Source: Welwitschia mirabilis
Lineage: Eukaryota > Gnetophyta > Gnetopsida > Welwitschiales
NCBI GenBank assembly: GCA_051453625.1
Contig: JBOZIK010000001.1
Coordinates: 262,147,741 to 262,211,740 of the forward strand
Direction: 5' to 3'
DNA length: 64,000 nt
Every line of letters starts with the position of its first letter. Position 1 is the first letter of the stretch. Both the position numbers and the translations under genes were made by a program. Under the pieces are notes generated by a model. The model made no database searches. It saw nothing but the letters and a program-made list of their open reading frames with translations, and was not told where the DNA came from. Below are positions 10,533-22,125 of this stretch, in pieces.

Positions 10533-12247
10533 TTATTTGCAGAAATGAGATAAAGGGAAGCGAGGAGAGGGAAATGCCTGCAACGTTCTTGCCTTGTGCA
10601 TCGTCACTCCGAATTTGTCCGACATGTCCGTCTCCTGCAAAGGCATACTCCAATTGAACGACTGAATGAGAGCTCCCAGAAGGCTGTGTATGATGACGTT
10701 GGCAAGTGGCAACCCCAAACATATTCTTCTGCCTCCGCCAAACGGAATGAACTCAAAATTCTCCCCTCTGAAATCCATATTCCTGCTTTTTTCGAGAAAC
10801 CTCTCTGGAATGAACTCACATGGCTTCTCCCATAACGAGGGATCTCTGGATATCGCCCAGTAATTTATTACTATCCGAGCGTCTTTGGGAATCACGTAAC
10901 CGCCCATTTCGCAGCCGCTCTCCGCTCTGTGGGGCACCAGCAGCGGCGCTGCTGGATGCAACCGCAGGGTTTCTTTTACCACCGCCTGTAAATATGGTAG
11001 CTTCTCAATGTCTGATTCCTCTAACAGTCTTTCCCGCCCGATTGTCTCGTCAATCTCCGCCTGTAATTTCTGCCTTTTGTGTGGGTTTCTTAGCAGTTCT
11101 GCAATCGCCCATTCCAGCGTTATCATCGTGGTATCCGTCCCTGCCGCAAACAAATCCTGCGATTGAACTCATTTCTTAGCTACCCCGACTTTGTTTCTCG
11201 AAAACTATTTTTTCGCAAATTTGCGTTCCTAATTCATTTATTCAACTAATTACTTGCGTTGGCCAAAAACTTGGAGTTGAGAACACATATTATCTCACAA
11301 ATGTATTCCTGAATCCACGTCTTATAAATCAGAAAACTAGTAAACGTTAAAGTCCTTACCGATAAGTAAATTTTAATGTCAGTGAGAGTGAATTGAGAGT
11401 CATCGCGGAGATCCAGTAGTGTGTCCAGGAAGTCCTTTTCTGCGGTGCCCTGTTGGTTTTGGCAGCTTTGAGCGAGGCGCTCTTGAATCAGTTTCTCAAG
11501 GATCCCGTCAACCCTTTTCCTGTAAATCTGTACATCGCGGACGATATGTTGAGGATCAAGCCATCGAAGCCACGGCAAAAAATCCACGATATTCTGCGCG
11601 GCACTGCGTACCGTAAGTATATGCAAACTTTCCAAGAAATCGTGGAACGACGCTGAGTCAGGATGAAACATATCCCTGCTAAACACCACCTTTCCGAGAA
11701 GATTCAAAGAATATCTTAACAACGTTTCTCGAACGTTCAGAGGAGTCGGATGTCTAGATTTTGCATAAATCCGGCAAACTGTTTCTGCAATGACAGAGCT
11801 TCGCAGATGGGCAAGAGAAGCGAGTTTCCTGGGGCTAAAGACCTCTGTATTGGAAATTTTCCTAAGCATTTGCCAGTGCTGCCCGGGCTGCCCAAAGATG
11901 AGAGCTCTTTTGTAATGTCCCATGACTTTGGATGTCTCGCCCGGGTCTCTGCCGGCGAGAACTTTGTCATGGGTCTTGTAGACCTCCCTTGCCATGGCCG
12001 GAGAAGACACGACAATGAGTGTCTTGCTACCGACAAAGAGAGACATAAGTTCGCCATATTTGGATGAAAGGCGTTGCAGAGATTCGTTGGGTTTGCTTCC
12101 AAGCTGCAAGAGATTGCCAAAAACGGGCAGGCCGAGAGGGCCGGGCGGCAGCCTTGCCAAGCGTCTGTAAAGCGCCTGCTGCAGCAGCAGCAGCAAGTAA
12201 CTGCAGAGTCCCACCACTGCGTACCAAAGGACCGCATTTGCGTTCAT
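10533..12247 (-). CDS. Cytochrome P450, CYP71 clan, CYP76-like
   Basis: Haem-thiolate mono-oxygenase of the plant ER membrane, using electrons from NADPH-P450 reductase to hydroxylate small specialised metabolites; the substrate cannot be read from sequence. Two exons (12247-11360 and 11156-10533) join to 503 residues, the normal length. N-terminal membrane helix at about residues 6-27, proline hinge PPGP at 34-37, oxygen-binding I-helix AGTDTT at 301-306, ExxR as KETLR with Glu358/Arg361, PERF at 413-416, and haem loop FGGGRRICLG at 435-444 with ligand Cys442. All key residues are present, and there are no stops or frameshifts. The start is the first Met before the membrane helix. Wording around PHRAESGCEMGGY and INYWAISRDPSLWE is closest, from memory, to the CYP76 family; another CYP71-clan family is possible. 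GC content is far above the flanking repeats, as expected for a preserved gene. Confidence 0.93.
11157..11359 (-). other. Intron of the P450 gene
   Basis: 203 bp on the - strand, donor TCG|GTAAGG and acceptor AATCGCAG|GAT, phase 0. Splicing joins LTDIKIYLS to DLFAAGTDTT, just before the I-helix, where plant A-type P450 genes usually carry their single intron. Confidence 0.88.
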
Positions 12248-12302
12248 CGTTTCTGTGACATAATAACAGCAAATTTGGGTAGATGTGTTGTCCCGTTTGG
12301 AA

Positions 12303-12312
12303 TTTTATAAAA
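12303..12312 (-). promoter_or_regulatory. Probable TATA box of the P450 gene
   Basis: TTTTATAAAA lies 56-65 bp upstream of the start codon. That would place transcription start roughly 25-35 bp before the ATG and give a short 5' UTR. It is the only good TATA match close to the gene. Confidence 0.5.
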
Positions 12313-12368
12313 GAAATCAGCCGCTTTTTCATTTTAAGGGAAACCAGGCGGAGGGCATGCGAACAAAG

Positions 12369-12380
12369 TTCGTCGACGAA
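12369..12380. promoter_or_regulatory. 12-bp palindrome in P450 upstream region
   Basis: TTCGTCGACGAA is a perfect palindrome about 120 bp upstream of the start codon. A regulatory role is only a possibility. Confidence 0.25.
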
Positions 12381-12627
12381 GGTCGGTGCGGACCAGTCGG
12401 ATGGAAAAGGTTGCTTTACTGTAAAAGCAGTAGCATGTGATGCTCGTCCAGAGCTGTCGGACGCGTTAACAGAGCAATCTTTTCGAAACTTGTGATTTAT
12501 TTTGGTAAGAACGCAATCGCTTGAGTGGATGGATAAGCTCAGTCGATGAGTAAGAGACGTGTTGGCGACAACAGACGGAATAAGCTCGGTAGTGGCGTCT
12601 TTATTTTGTTTTTCTATTTTCTAAAAA

Positions 12628-12663
12628 CACGTGGCAGTGGGTGACCGAAGCGACTTACGTGGG
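12628..12663. promoter_or_regulatory. Two ACGT-core elements (G-box/ABRE type)
   Basis: CACGTGGC at 12628-12635 is a classic G-box/ABRE core bound by bZIP or bHLH factors. ACGTGGG follows at 12657-12663. They lie about 380-415 bp upstream of the P450 start. Paired ACGT elements are typical of ABA- or light-responsive plant promoters; regulation of this gene is inferred only. Confidence 0.4.
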
Positions 12664-12680
12664 ATGGAGGAGCTCGAGTC

Positions 12681-12694
12681 CCATTCTAGAATGG
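12681..12694. promoter_or_regulatory. Perfect 14-bp palindrome, heat-shock-element-like
   Basis: CCATTCTAGAATGG is its own reverse complement and contains TTCTAGAA (TTCnnGAA, the core heat-shock-factor site). It is followed by TCTTCAATTCTTC, which offers further TTC triplets. About 435 bp upstream of the P450 start. Confidence 0.35.
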
Positions 12695-12887
12695 TCTTCA
12701 ATTCTTCGTGAGTTTACTTGTTCCTTCTTCTAATCCCATTCATTGTGGATTCCACTTTACATAACTTTTTTATTAGGTTTTTCCTACACGAATAAAATTA
12801 TGGAGACGTAAAACTCAATTTTTTGGGATAGTAACTATCCCATTCTTATAAATGCAATCAAGACGATTACCTAAATAAATTATTTTG

Positions 12888-13165
12888 TTATACATAAAAC
12901 CTTATCATGTGTTAAGCATCACATTCAAAGATTTAAACCCGTCACCTCTTAAATAGAAGACAAGTTTCCAACAAATTGGATAAGTATAACAAAAAGTTAT
13001 TTTTTCCTCAAAAAAGAACATATTAACAAAAATTAGAGAAGACCTATACATTAAATACTTAAATAATGTTTTATTATTTTCATAATAGGGGGATGTCGTA
13101 CTCAAAAACTTTTTAATAGCTATACCTCTCTCTAAACATATCACCAATACAATCTTCCAGAAAAA
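12888..13165 (-). repeat. SINE-like unit 1 of 3
   Basis: First of three tandem units. On the - strand, 12990-12925 has a tRNA-like layout: CTTATCCAATTTGTTGG (box A region), an ACTTGTCTTCTATTTAAG arm, then AGGTGACGGGTTTAAATC (box B-like, compare GGTTCRANTCC). The rest of the unit (TTAAATACTTAAATAATG, then GGGGGATGTCG) recurs in unit 2. A tRNA origin is inferred from pattern. Confidence 0.45.
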
Positions 13166-13440
13166 TTATTTAATTATGCATTATTAAGGCATTCAAAAAT
13201 TCAAACCCGTGACCTTCTAAAGGTAAGACAAGTCTTCCTCCAAGTGGATAAGTATTACAGAAAGTTATTTTCTTCTAAAAAATAAAAGGTATTAAAAAAA
13301 TAAAAGATGTTCTATAAATTTAATACTTGAATAATGTTTTTTTTCCATAGTAGGTGGATGTTGAACTTAAAATGTTCTAATAACTATACCTATCTTTAAT
13401 AGTGTCCCCACTATAGTTACACAAACAAATGATTTAATTA
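13166..13440 (-). repeat. SINE-like unit 2 of 3
   Basis: Best preserved unit, offset about 267 bp from unit 1. On the - strand it reads CTTATCCACTTGGAGGAAG, ACTTGTCTTACCTTTAG, then AAGGTCACGGGTTTGAA, close to the D-arm, anticodon-arm and T-arm order of a tRNA. Confidence 0.48.
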
Positions 13441-13560
13441 TATATAAGGCCTTATAATATGTCAAGCAGATCATCCAAATCCAAAGGTTTCAATTCATAA
13501 CTTCTAAAATGGAAGATGAGTTTCCTGTTAGTTGAATTACCACCTTATTAGAAAATTTTA
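13441..13560 (-). repeat. SINE-like unit 3 of 3, partial
   Basis: Starts with the same AATTATATATAAGGCCTTAT block as the others and keeps the box-B side (AAGGTTTCAATTC on the + strand). It ends soon after the box-A side, about 286 bp from unit 2's equivalent point. Confidence 0.4.
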
Positions 13561-14939
13561 TTCCATAACAACTTTATTACAAAATAAATTTTTCTAAGCC
13601 TCAGGTTGTGATGATAGGCTAAAAGAAAAGAATTCAAATGTTCAAAGGAGAAATGAAATCTACAACTAGCATAGGAGATTTACGATATCTATTATCAAGT
13701 TTAAATGCAATTATTTTAGATTTGGTAGAAATTAAATGTTGGCATAAAAAAGAGTTCATTATTTAAAATCCCTTCATTGGTCATTTGAAGTTTCCTTAAA
13801 ACATATAGGTCTATGTAAAGACTTATACAGGTATTTAACTCTAGGGTTCAAATTCTTTAATATTCTAGAAATATTTGTATTTTCTTGTTTCTCATATGAA
13901 TTTAAAAAGTAGAAATCTTATACCTCTTTGAACTTTCAACCATAGAAGCCAAATACACAAGGTTAATATTTTCATCTGTCTCAACTCTGGAGAGTAATTT
14001 GGATACAATCGTAAAATTTAGATCTAGATTTATGGGATTGTAAGATAATTTCTCAAATTATTTTTTGTATTTGGTCATTTTCTATGAATGGATTATAATT
14101 TCTTTTTAGCTAGATATTATTGAAATTATTGGGTTTGCATATGTATAAATAGGAAAATTCCTTTTCAAATAATAGTTTTTGTTTATATTTATTTTACAAA
14201 TATTCAAAATGTTCTTCACTCTTTTCAGGGAAGCATTCATATGTGTTACCAACATAGAAAATTTCAACTTTCACATCGAAAAAAGAAGAAAATCAGCATC
14301 ATAGTATCATTTTAAAAAGAAAGTTTATTCAAGAGAAGACATGCATTCTGAAATAAATGAATTTCAAGAAAATCAATCTTTATAACATCTCAATCAAAGA
14401 GGAAGCCACGAATGTAAGATATCAACATGGTACTTCAAAATAAATAATTATATTTAATTTAAGTGTTACAATGCAAAATCAAATTTATTTTGTGTCTAGA
14501 AAAATTTAGAAGTAATTTTTGGATCTACATAAAATGAATATTAAAAAAATGCATTTCTTGCAAAGACTAAATCACGTGTAGAAGAATATTTGTAAGAAAA
14601 GAATAAGGATAAATTAGTTACTTTAAAAAATAAGGATTAATTATCTTTGGACCTTCAAATAGAGTAAACAGTTGAAGTTAACTTTAAATGGACTATACAT
14701 ACAAAACAAGCAAATACAAGAAAAGAAAATGATTTAAATTCTTCAAAGATAATGGATCTTAGTTATCTTCGTATTGACTTATTCATATTTTAGTTCCTTG
14801 AGCTCTCTTACTAAACATTATCAACAAGAAAATGTAGGATCTTTAGAGAAGAATAGAAAACCAAGAAAATATTATCAATCTCTTTCCAAAGGTATAGTAT
14901 GTAAAGACATGATTGAGGGAAAGAAACAAAAAAAAGAAA
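13561..14939. other. AT-rich stretch, no recognised gene
   Basis: A 60-codon Lys-rich frame at 14774-14956 ends just before the LINE-like block and could be an ORF1 tail, but nothing in it is diagnostic. Confidence 0.4.
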
Positions 14940-16130
14940 AGATTATGGTGCTATGAGGAGAAGAGAGGAAAAAAAAAATGAAAATAATGTCAAGCATGGA
15001 GAAAATCATTCCTGCATGTCACAATGAATGTACTTAGTTGGAACTTGAGGGGCTGAAATAAATGCTTAAGAATCATCACCCCAATAATGTGGTGTTAAAA
15101 AGAAGATTTTAATTTTGTGTTGATTTGTAAAACTAAATGATTAACTTCAATTAGTAAGATAATACTTTTTAAGGAACTCTCTCAATACTACTTTTCTTTT
15201 TCGAAATCAATCAACAAATCAAATTGAATTTGATTGTTATGAGTTCCTTATTGTAATGCAACATGTCTTCAGAGTAATCAGTTTAGTATTAATTATAAAT
15301 TCCATATAACAAATGTTTCACTAGCATTAGTTATAAACTATTACACATTATCTATAAATAAAATGATACTTTTTAAGCTTCTTTATTAAAATATATTAAT
15401 ATTTTCTAAGTTTATTTTGATTGATGATGATTTCAATGTTCTTCTTCATGGATATGGAAAAAAGACGAGGTGAGAGCCTTTGTTTAAAACAATTCTACCT
15501 ATGTTTAAAGCAATATAAAATATAATTTAAATGTAATTTTTAAAATGTTGGACCAATTTCTTATTAATGTTTCTTGGCCTTGACTTTTTTAGACACTTGC
15601 ATTAGTAGATTTTTTTTCATAAGAATACTAATCAAAATAAGCATCAACTTTTTAAGGGAAATGAATGGATTCTTTCAATTTAACTCGAAAAAAAAAACAC
15701 TTCAAGAATGGTGGAAAATCAAGGCTAAAGACTCAAAGTGATTTTATTTTATAATAGAAATTAATTAAACACATAAAATCTTAGAATAAATTATATATGC
15801 TAAATAAGAAAATAATAATTAGTAATTTAATTTCATCAAATTTAGTAGCTCTAAGAAGAGATTTAGAAATATAAATTGATAGATGATTTAGATAATAAAT
15901 AAATGAAATTACTTTGGAATTTTTAGCTCATAAAAGAATGAAAGTGATCTTATTGATTTCAAAAGGAACAAATTTAATGAATGAAAAAGGTGAAACAAAT
16001 TCTTATTTTTTTCCATTTCTATGCTATAAATGAAAAAAGCTCTAGTCTAATTACTTTATCTTAGAAATGAAAGAATATAAACATCTTTGAAATACTAATA
16101 ATCTAGGAAACATTAATGTAGAATCTTACA
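14940..16130 (+). pseudogene. Probable LINE (L1-type) ORF2 endonuclease relic
   Basis: At 15024 a frame begins MNVLSWNLRG, stop, NKCLRII, the form of the N-terminus of plant L1-type endonucleases ('mkilsWNvRGlnk'). About 400 bp on, LIDDDFNVLLHGYGKKTR resembles the catalytic GDFN motif, with Asp in place of Gly. Farther on, a EWWKIKAK stretch fits the segment after the endonuclease. Stops are everywhere, and no RT motif was found before the next LTR. Non-LTR retrotransposons of this kind cut DNA to prime their own reverse transcription; this copy is dead. Confidence 0.5.
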
Positions 16131-16299
16131 ATATTTTATTAATGAATGCCTAAAACAATACATTTGGATAGTATGAATAAGATGGTTTCTTTTATAAACA
16201 GACATTCGAAATATGTTAAATGATTAGAAAAAATCAAACTATAATAAGAGCATGTGAGGATCTACTTTCACTTTTTCATAGGAATAATGGAAGTAGCTA

Positions 16300-17594
16300 A
16301 AATAGCTAAACACACAAACAGTAATCCAAACAGATTAAAATACAATCACAAATTGAGAAGGTAAGAAAAAAATTGAAGTAGCAAAAGTAGGAAATAAACT
16401 AATACTCAAAGTGCTAGCTTGGATATTTCCATAAGTAAAAGGTCTTCAATCAATAATATGACATAATTCCTCTTAAACATTAACTTACCAAGTTCATTAT
16501 GGCTCAGATCATAATGACAAAATCACATTCATCACATAAGTGACGGTGAAACCCCTTTTTCACTTTTTGTCCTTCATAGCCTATTTCCAACCATGGTAAG
16601 TAGGATTTAAATCCTAAGAATCATCAAAAAATTACAAGTTATGAAACCCAAATATGAAAAAAATAGAATTGCTTGAAATTATATATGACTTGGTATTCAT
16701 ATAGTTTCAAATTGAGAATTCTAAGTATGAAGTAATGGATGCCTAAAATTAAGAAAGAAAAATAATATCTATTGAAAAAAGAACTACATTACATCAAAGA
16801 AGAAGAATTAAAATAAAGACACATCAAGCTAATCTTGAGGCTAGCTTGCTCTTAAAAAGGAAGATTAGAATAACATCATGAAGATTGCTTCTTCCAAAAA
16901 TTTTGCCAACAAGAGATTGATAGAGATATACCTCATAAAATGAGGGGCACTCAACCCTTTTATAGATGAAGATAGGATTTGGGTGGTTGAGATCCTTTGG
17001 CTTGTAGTATTAGATGGGTGATTACAAATCCTTGTCATGTAGCATTAAGTAGGATCGTTGGATCTTCCATCTTATAGTATTTGAGGGAGGTTTTCATGAT
17101 GCGTTTAACACATGATTTTTGAAGCTAGATTCCTTCATCAAATGGTGCTATCACCACATGTCTCTATTGTTACCTCCACATGCCACTACCACATGTCACT
17201 ATCACATGTCATCCAATGCTATTGCCACATACCATTGATGATAATAGTTGAATTTAATGTAGTAATTAACTAAGACATAAATATAAATGATTTGCTTCTT
17301 CATGAAAAGTCCACATCATAATTTTGAAGATAATTACTCTCATCTCATTGGCGTTAGTATACAAATAATTAGTAGCATGTGCTTTTTTAGTAAGATTGAC
17401 TTTAATTTGTATCATGTGCTCGAGAATGCTACTAAATTCCTAAAAATGTCATGGAAAAATGCATAAGAATAAGAATGGCATAGAAAATAGAATAATACAT
17501 ATTTTTATGATTAAAATGGTTAAATTAAGGTCTTCACTATGGTAAATTATATTGGTATGCTTGAGATAAATATCAATTTTTGCTTACTGTCACA
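16300..17594 (-). repeat. LTR-like block of - strand element A
   Basis: The right edge is defined by TGTGACAG (- strand) directly after a G-run purine tract, TTTGGGGA, and a shared AGGGACTAATAAAA motif also found at three other LTR edges. A TATA box lies 629 bp inside. An array of short CCACATG-type repeats lies at 17144-17240. The left edge is not determined, so the start given is approximate. Confidence 0.5.
16956..16965 (-). promoter_or_regulatory. LTR TATA box, element A
   Basis: CTATAAAAGG on the - strand, at a distance from the LTR edge comparable to the TATA boxes of the other LTRs in the window (about 460-630 bp). Confidence 0.5.
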
Positions 17595-20500
17595 TCCCCA
17601 AACCAACATTTTATTAGTCCCTTAACAAAAAGTTGATAAAGAATAATCAACATGAAAAAAATTACTAAGAAGACATTCAAGCATTATGTAAAACATGATA
17701 CAAAATCTAAAAGTATTAGCTAATTTTTGGAAAGATGAGACATTAAAATTAAAAACTTCTTAAAAAATGCAAATGCCATATCGCCCTACCAAAGTTGAAC
17801 TTTGTGCTTATAGTTTGGAAGGATAGAAAAACTTGGTGTAGAGTTGAGAACAAGTTAATGCAAAAATTAGAAGGAAGATGTTTCATTTCATATCATTTTA
17901 TTAAAAGTAGGAAAATGGATAAGTGCAAGAAAATGAAAACTAACTTATAGTGTGAAAAAGGTAAAGGCTAATTGGTGAAATGTTTATTAGGAAATGGTAA
18001 TATAAATGGGATGAAAAGTGGAAATGCATATGAAAACCTAACCATACTACATATGAATAAAAGAGATAAATTACCCAAGTTAATGGCCTCTTTTATTTAA
18101 AATTTATAAATTTTAATTTTATTTAATGGATTGAATTTCTATACAAGTAAGGTATGAACTAAGTAAACACCTATAAATTCATGAGTTAGTATCAAATCCT
18201 AAGTATAATTGTTAAAGACAGAGAATCATAAGAAAATCTCTAATTCTTGCATTTTTCTTTTCAATTTTTTCCCTTTCCATAGTTACATTCATCTTTTTTA
18301 AGGCATCGTGATTTTAGCATCTAGTATCATGGAGTTTCCTCCAAAATAATTAAGTGTGTTATTTTTGAATAATTTAGTGCTACATTTCTAGTAAGCCTTT
18401 ATAGCCCTAGTGTAGTTGAATGTGCCATAAAATAGATCACTAGACTTACATTAAGAATGGGCATTCATAGTCCTAATGTAATTAAATAATCCTAGTAAAA
18501 CTAATAAATAAACAAATAAAATATGCTTTTGGAGAAGACATGTTAATTTTTTTTTAATTTCTGTTTCTCATATGCATTTTTTTAATACATGTAGGAGGGG
18601 TCATTGACTCATAAGCCTAATGAAAAAAATGCTCTTATCCCAATAAATTCTTGAAAATAAAGGATATAATTATAAAGGTAGATTCTAGCTTTTCATCCCT
18701 TTATTTTTCTAACATTGAAGACTTAAAGTAAAAGTTAAACTTAATAACATAACTAGAAATAAGCATAACTTCCTCTTAGATAATACAAGTGGACTTAACC
18801 AAAACTTGCACTAACAAAAAAAATCACTTATTATTGGATTAATTATTAAATGCCATTAACTAGGTTATTAAGTATTAGAAATCCATAAGTGTATAGAAGA
18901 AGAGGATGATTAGTTATCCTCATGAAATAAAGCTATAGTGGATGGGATAGATGATCAAGTTTAAGACGACTATGAATTGTTATACAAAATTTAAAAATTT
19001 TAAATTTTCTAAGTGAAACAACTTAAGATAATGGTTGAATAAATGACAGTGCATAGGTAGTCCTATAGGAAAGATTCCAAACATTAATTTTATTATGTAA
19101 GAACCTACTCATCCTATGTCTAATATAAAATGAAAATATAACCTAAAGTTATTCAATAATTTAAAATTTTTGAACTAAAGGGTTTTCTAAGGTGATGTAT
19201 GGATGAAGGACTAAGGTCAAGAAGGCTTTGTGGCTTAAGAGTGTGATGGCTAGGGTTGGATGAGATGTGCTAAACTGAGATTGAATTCATATAAATTTGT
19301 ATGCACAAGTTTATAAAATTAGAAAGAACATTAATACAAGTAATAAAGTTTATACATTTAAGGTTATAAATGGTTTATCCTTTAGGTTTTTTTTACATTC
19401 TTAGTAATTCTTGCAAGACAACATATTAAGGGTAAGACAAAGATGATTTAGAGACTAGTGAAAAAAGAGTTTAGTTATTAAAATAATAATTAAAATATGG
19501 TTCCAATTTTGAGAAAGATTTATCTTCTTTGTTAAAGCTTGAATCTTGCTTAAAAGTTAATGATAAAATAGAAACATTTAACTTATGTAGTTGTTGAGAA
19601 GAAGCTAAAGTTATACATAATATAGATCTTATAAGAGATCTTCTTTGATATTTTCCTCCATATAAATATTGCTAAAGGACCCTTTCTCAAATATATAACT
19701 CCCCTTAAGTGTATAACTTTCCTAAAATGGTTGCTCATCCTCTAGCATGTTCTCATCGTAAAAGTTCTCATTGGTTTCTTCCTCACTTATGAAGGATATG
19801 ATTTAGAATTTATTAATTTGATTATCATTAATTATTTTAAGTTTTTTTAATACTCTTTAAATTAGATTCATAGAATGTGGAAAGATCTTCCTCTTCTTAT
19901 TAGTTAAGTGTATTACAGATTTGAGCAGTAACTTGGTTTAACTATTCAATATTTTGCTTAAATCTTTAGTTTGTTTACATTTGAACTTTTATGAATATTA
20001 AAAGGGTGTCTTCTAAGGAATTTAAAAAGAGTTGTTAAGTTCTAAGAGATAAAGGGTATTGGTTAAAATATGAAGGATATTAAAGGCAAGATAAGGGTAT
20101 TCAGGGAAAAATAAAAAATAACGATTAAAAGGTAAAGGAAACTAATAATATAACGAAGGATGAGGATTACGAATGATGGTAAAAGATATATATTTAGAAT
20201 TGTCTTGGCAAGAATTTGATCTATGCACACTAAAAAGTTAAAGAAAACATGTAGGAGTATCTAGGTATTTAGATTGCAGGCAATCCCTTATATTTTTTTT
20301 AAGTTGACAGTAATTAGAAAAGTTATAGGGATTTTCTTAGTTTTAATAAAACGTTGTTCCTTCAACATTGGAATTAATTTGGGTTTTAGAAGGCATTCCA
20401 TATAATCTACCAACTCCAACTCATGNNNNNNNNNNTATTATTTTAAAGTTAGAATCCATTTGGATTTTAAAATATAGTTCATAGACTCTATTAAAAGAAT

Positions 20501-20999
20501 CACATCGCTAGCTCATAATTTTATCAAGTTTTAGAGGGATCTCGATAGCACAAATGATTAAAAGAAATAATGTAAACGTATGGAATAAGTTTAACAAAAA
20601 AAAGTAGCAAAAAAAGTAATATCACCAATTACTATTTAAGGTAGCATTACTTTTTTTTAGAGAAATAGTTTGAAAAAAGAAAGGTATTACATTCTTAACC
20701 ATGTAAATAACTATTGTAATGTGTAGTGGAAAATAATTTATAGAAAACAAAATGGCATAAAAATAAAATAAAATAAAACATGTGGACATGTTAGGAAAAA
20801 TAACATTGCAAAAATAAATTAAAAAAGTCTAATGTTTATGATGAAATATGGCTATACTTTTATTTGTCATTAATGTATGATAAATAGCAAATTACTCTTG
20901 AATACAAATCTTACATGGCCAAATCGAACATTTACTAATAATAATAGGACTTTTATCTATAATATAATCCTAGTGTCATTATTCCATAGAAATAAATAA
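17595..20999 (-). mobile_element. Internal remnant of - strand element A
   Basis: No intact domain. 17,900-19,100 is paralogous to the two flanks of the Athila insertion (about 23,900-24,261 and 33,868-34,500), so it shows the uninterrupted form of that sequence. A - strand frame at 19,620-19,800 reads SEEETNENFYDENMLEDEQP, resembling the acidic linker parts of gag-pol, but this is uncertain. A 10-N gap lies at 20426-20435. Confidence 0.45.
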
Positions 21000-22125
21000 T
21001 GATAGCTATCAATAAAGTATGCAAAATGATAAAGAGTGATAAGAGAGTGAAAATATGTAAAAGATCTAAGAATGGGACATAGAATTTAAACAAGTGTAAT
21101 AAATTCATGAAAAATAATAATCATTAAAGTAAATTCATAAGGCTTTTACCTCCAAATGAAGCATGGTGGCATAATCTCATCCACCATAGACATGAGACTC
21201 ATGTAGTTCTATATTAAGCATAGAGGAATAATCTCATTCATCATAGATATGAAGTTAATGTATTTAAGTCATCTGGCCTCTAAAGTAAGAATTAAATAAG
21301 TATGAAAAATAGGGTTATACAATATTCATCAAATAAATATTAAGGTTACATAAGCTAGAATAAAAAGGAGAATTACTAAAAAGATCTTTAAGTAATAACA
21401 TGCCTTAGCCAATATTACACATAACAAGTATGAAATCCATCAAAACTTAATATCAAAGTAATGCACTTTATTATTAGAAAAGTAAAAGCATATAATCTAT
21501 AAAAGTATTCATGCTAAACTAAGAAGTATCATGCTATCTTAGTCACTAATACATCCCTAGGGGAGGCTTAAAAAGAACTTATAATTAAAGCTCCAATCAC
21601 TTGTATATTATGACAAGGATATGATCTTCTTTAAGTGAAATGTGGTAGGGTATTTATAGGCTAGAAACAAGCCCTACAATTACGGTTTCAAAGGCTTAAT
21701 GGGTTCATTATTTAAAATTCCCAAATTATACATGGTCATCCTTTAGTTATAATGCCAAAGTATGAGGTTTTACTTACAAAATATTCCTTGTTCATCCTCT
21801 ACATTTGGAAATACTCAAAATGGATTAATTTCATTAATAATGCTTAAGAACATGAGTATGAATCTATTCTAATCACAATAACTACATCACCACTTTTAGA
21901 TTTAGTGTTGTAGCTAATACTACTTAGCATACTTTCTTCTTCTACCACAATGCTGTAGATGATGCAAATATCCTACAAAATAATAGTGTTAATACAAACT
22001 AACCATAAAACTAGATTTCCATGGCCTTAAACATAATAAATATATAAACCTATTATGATAGTCAATTAAAAATGCTAACAAGGCCTACATTCCTTGATGT
22101 GAATGTCACTTTTTATGTGGTATCA
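21000..22125 (-). repeat. LTR-like block of - strand element B
   Basis: The - strand edge is TGATACCACA after ACAGGGTA and AGGGACTAGTAAAAG. A TATA box is at 21651-21660 (CCTATAAATA, - strand). It contains a 57-bp tandem duplication (21159 and 21216) rich in TAATCTCAT and ATCATAGA-type words. The left edge is not determined. Confidence 0.5.
21651..21660 (-). promoter_or_regulatory. LTR TATA box, element B
   Basis: CCTATAAATA on the - strand, 465 bp inside the LTR edge at 22,125. Confidence 0.5.

Noticed and set aside
10531-10540. AATAAA on the - strand as the P450 poly(A) signal
   Set aside because: It overlaps the stop codon, so cleavage would leave almost no 3' UTR; a downstream signal is more likely but was not identified.
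10596-11179. Possible + strand antisense gene
   Set aside because: Frames mirror P450 exon 2 and show no protein-like pattern.
10418-12495. Many open frames on both strands over the P450 locus
   Set aside because: Shadows of the P450 exons in GC-rich sequence; none has independent domains.
12925-13256. Functional tRNA genes
   Set aside because: tRNA-like parts lack an intact acceptor stem and cloverleaf pairing; they look like SINE heads.
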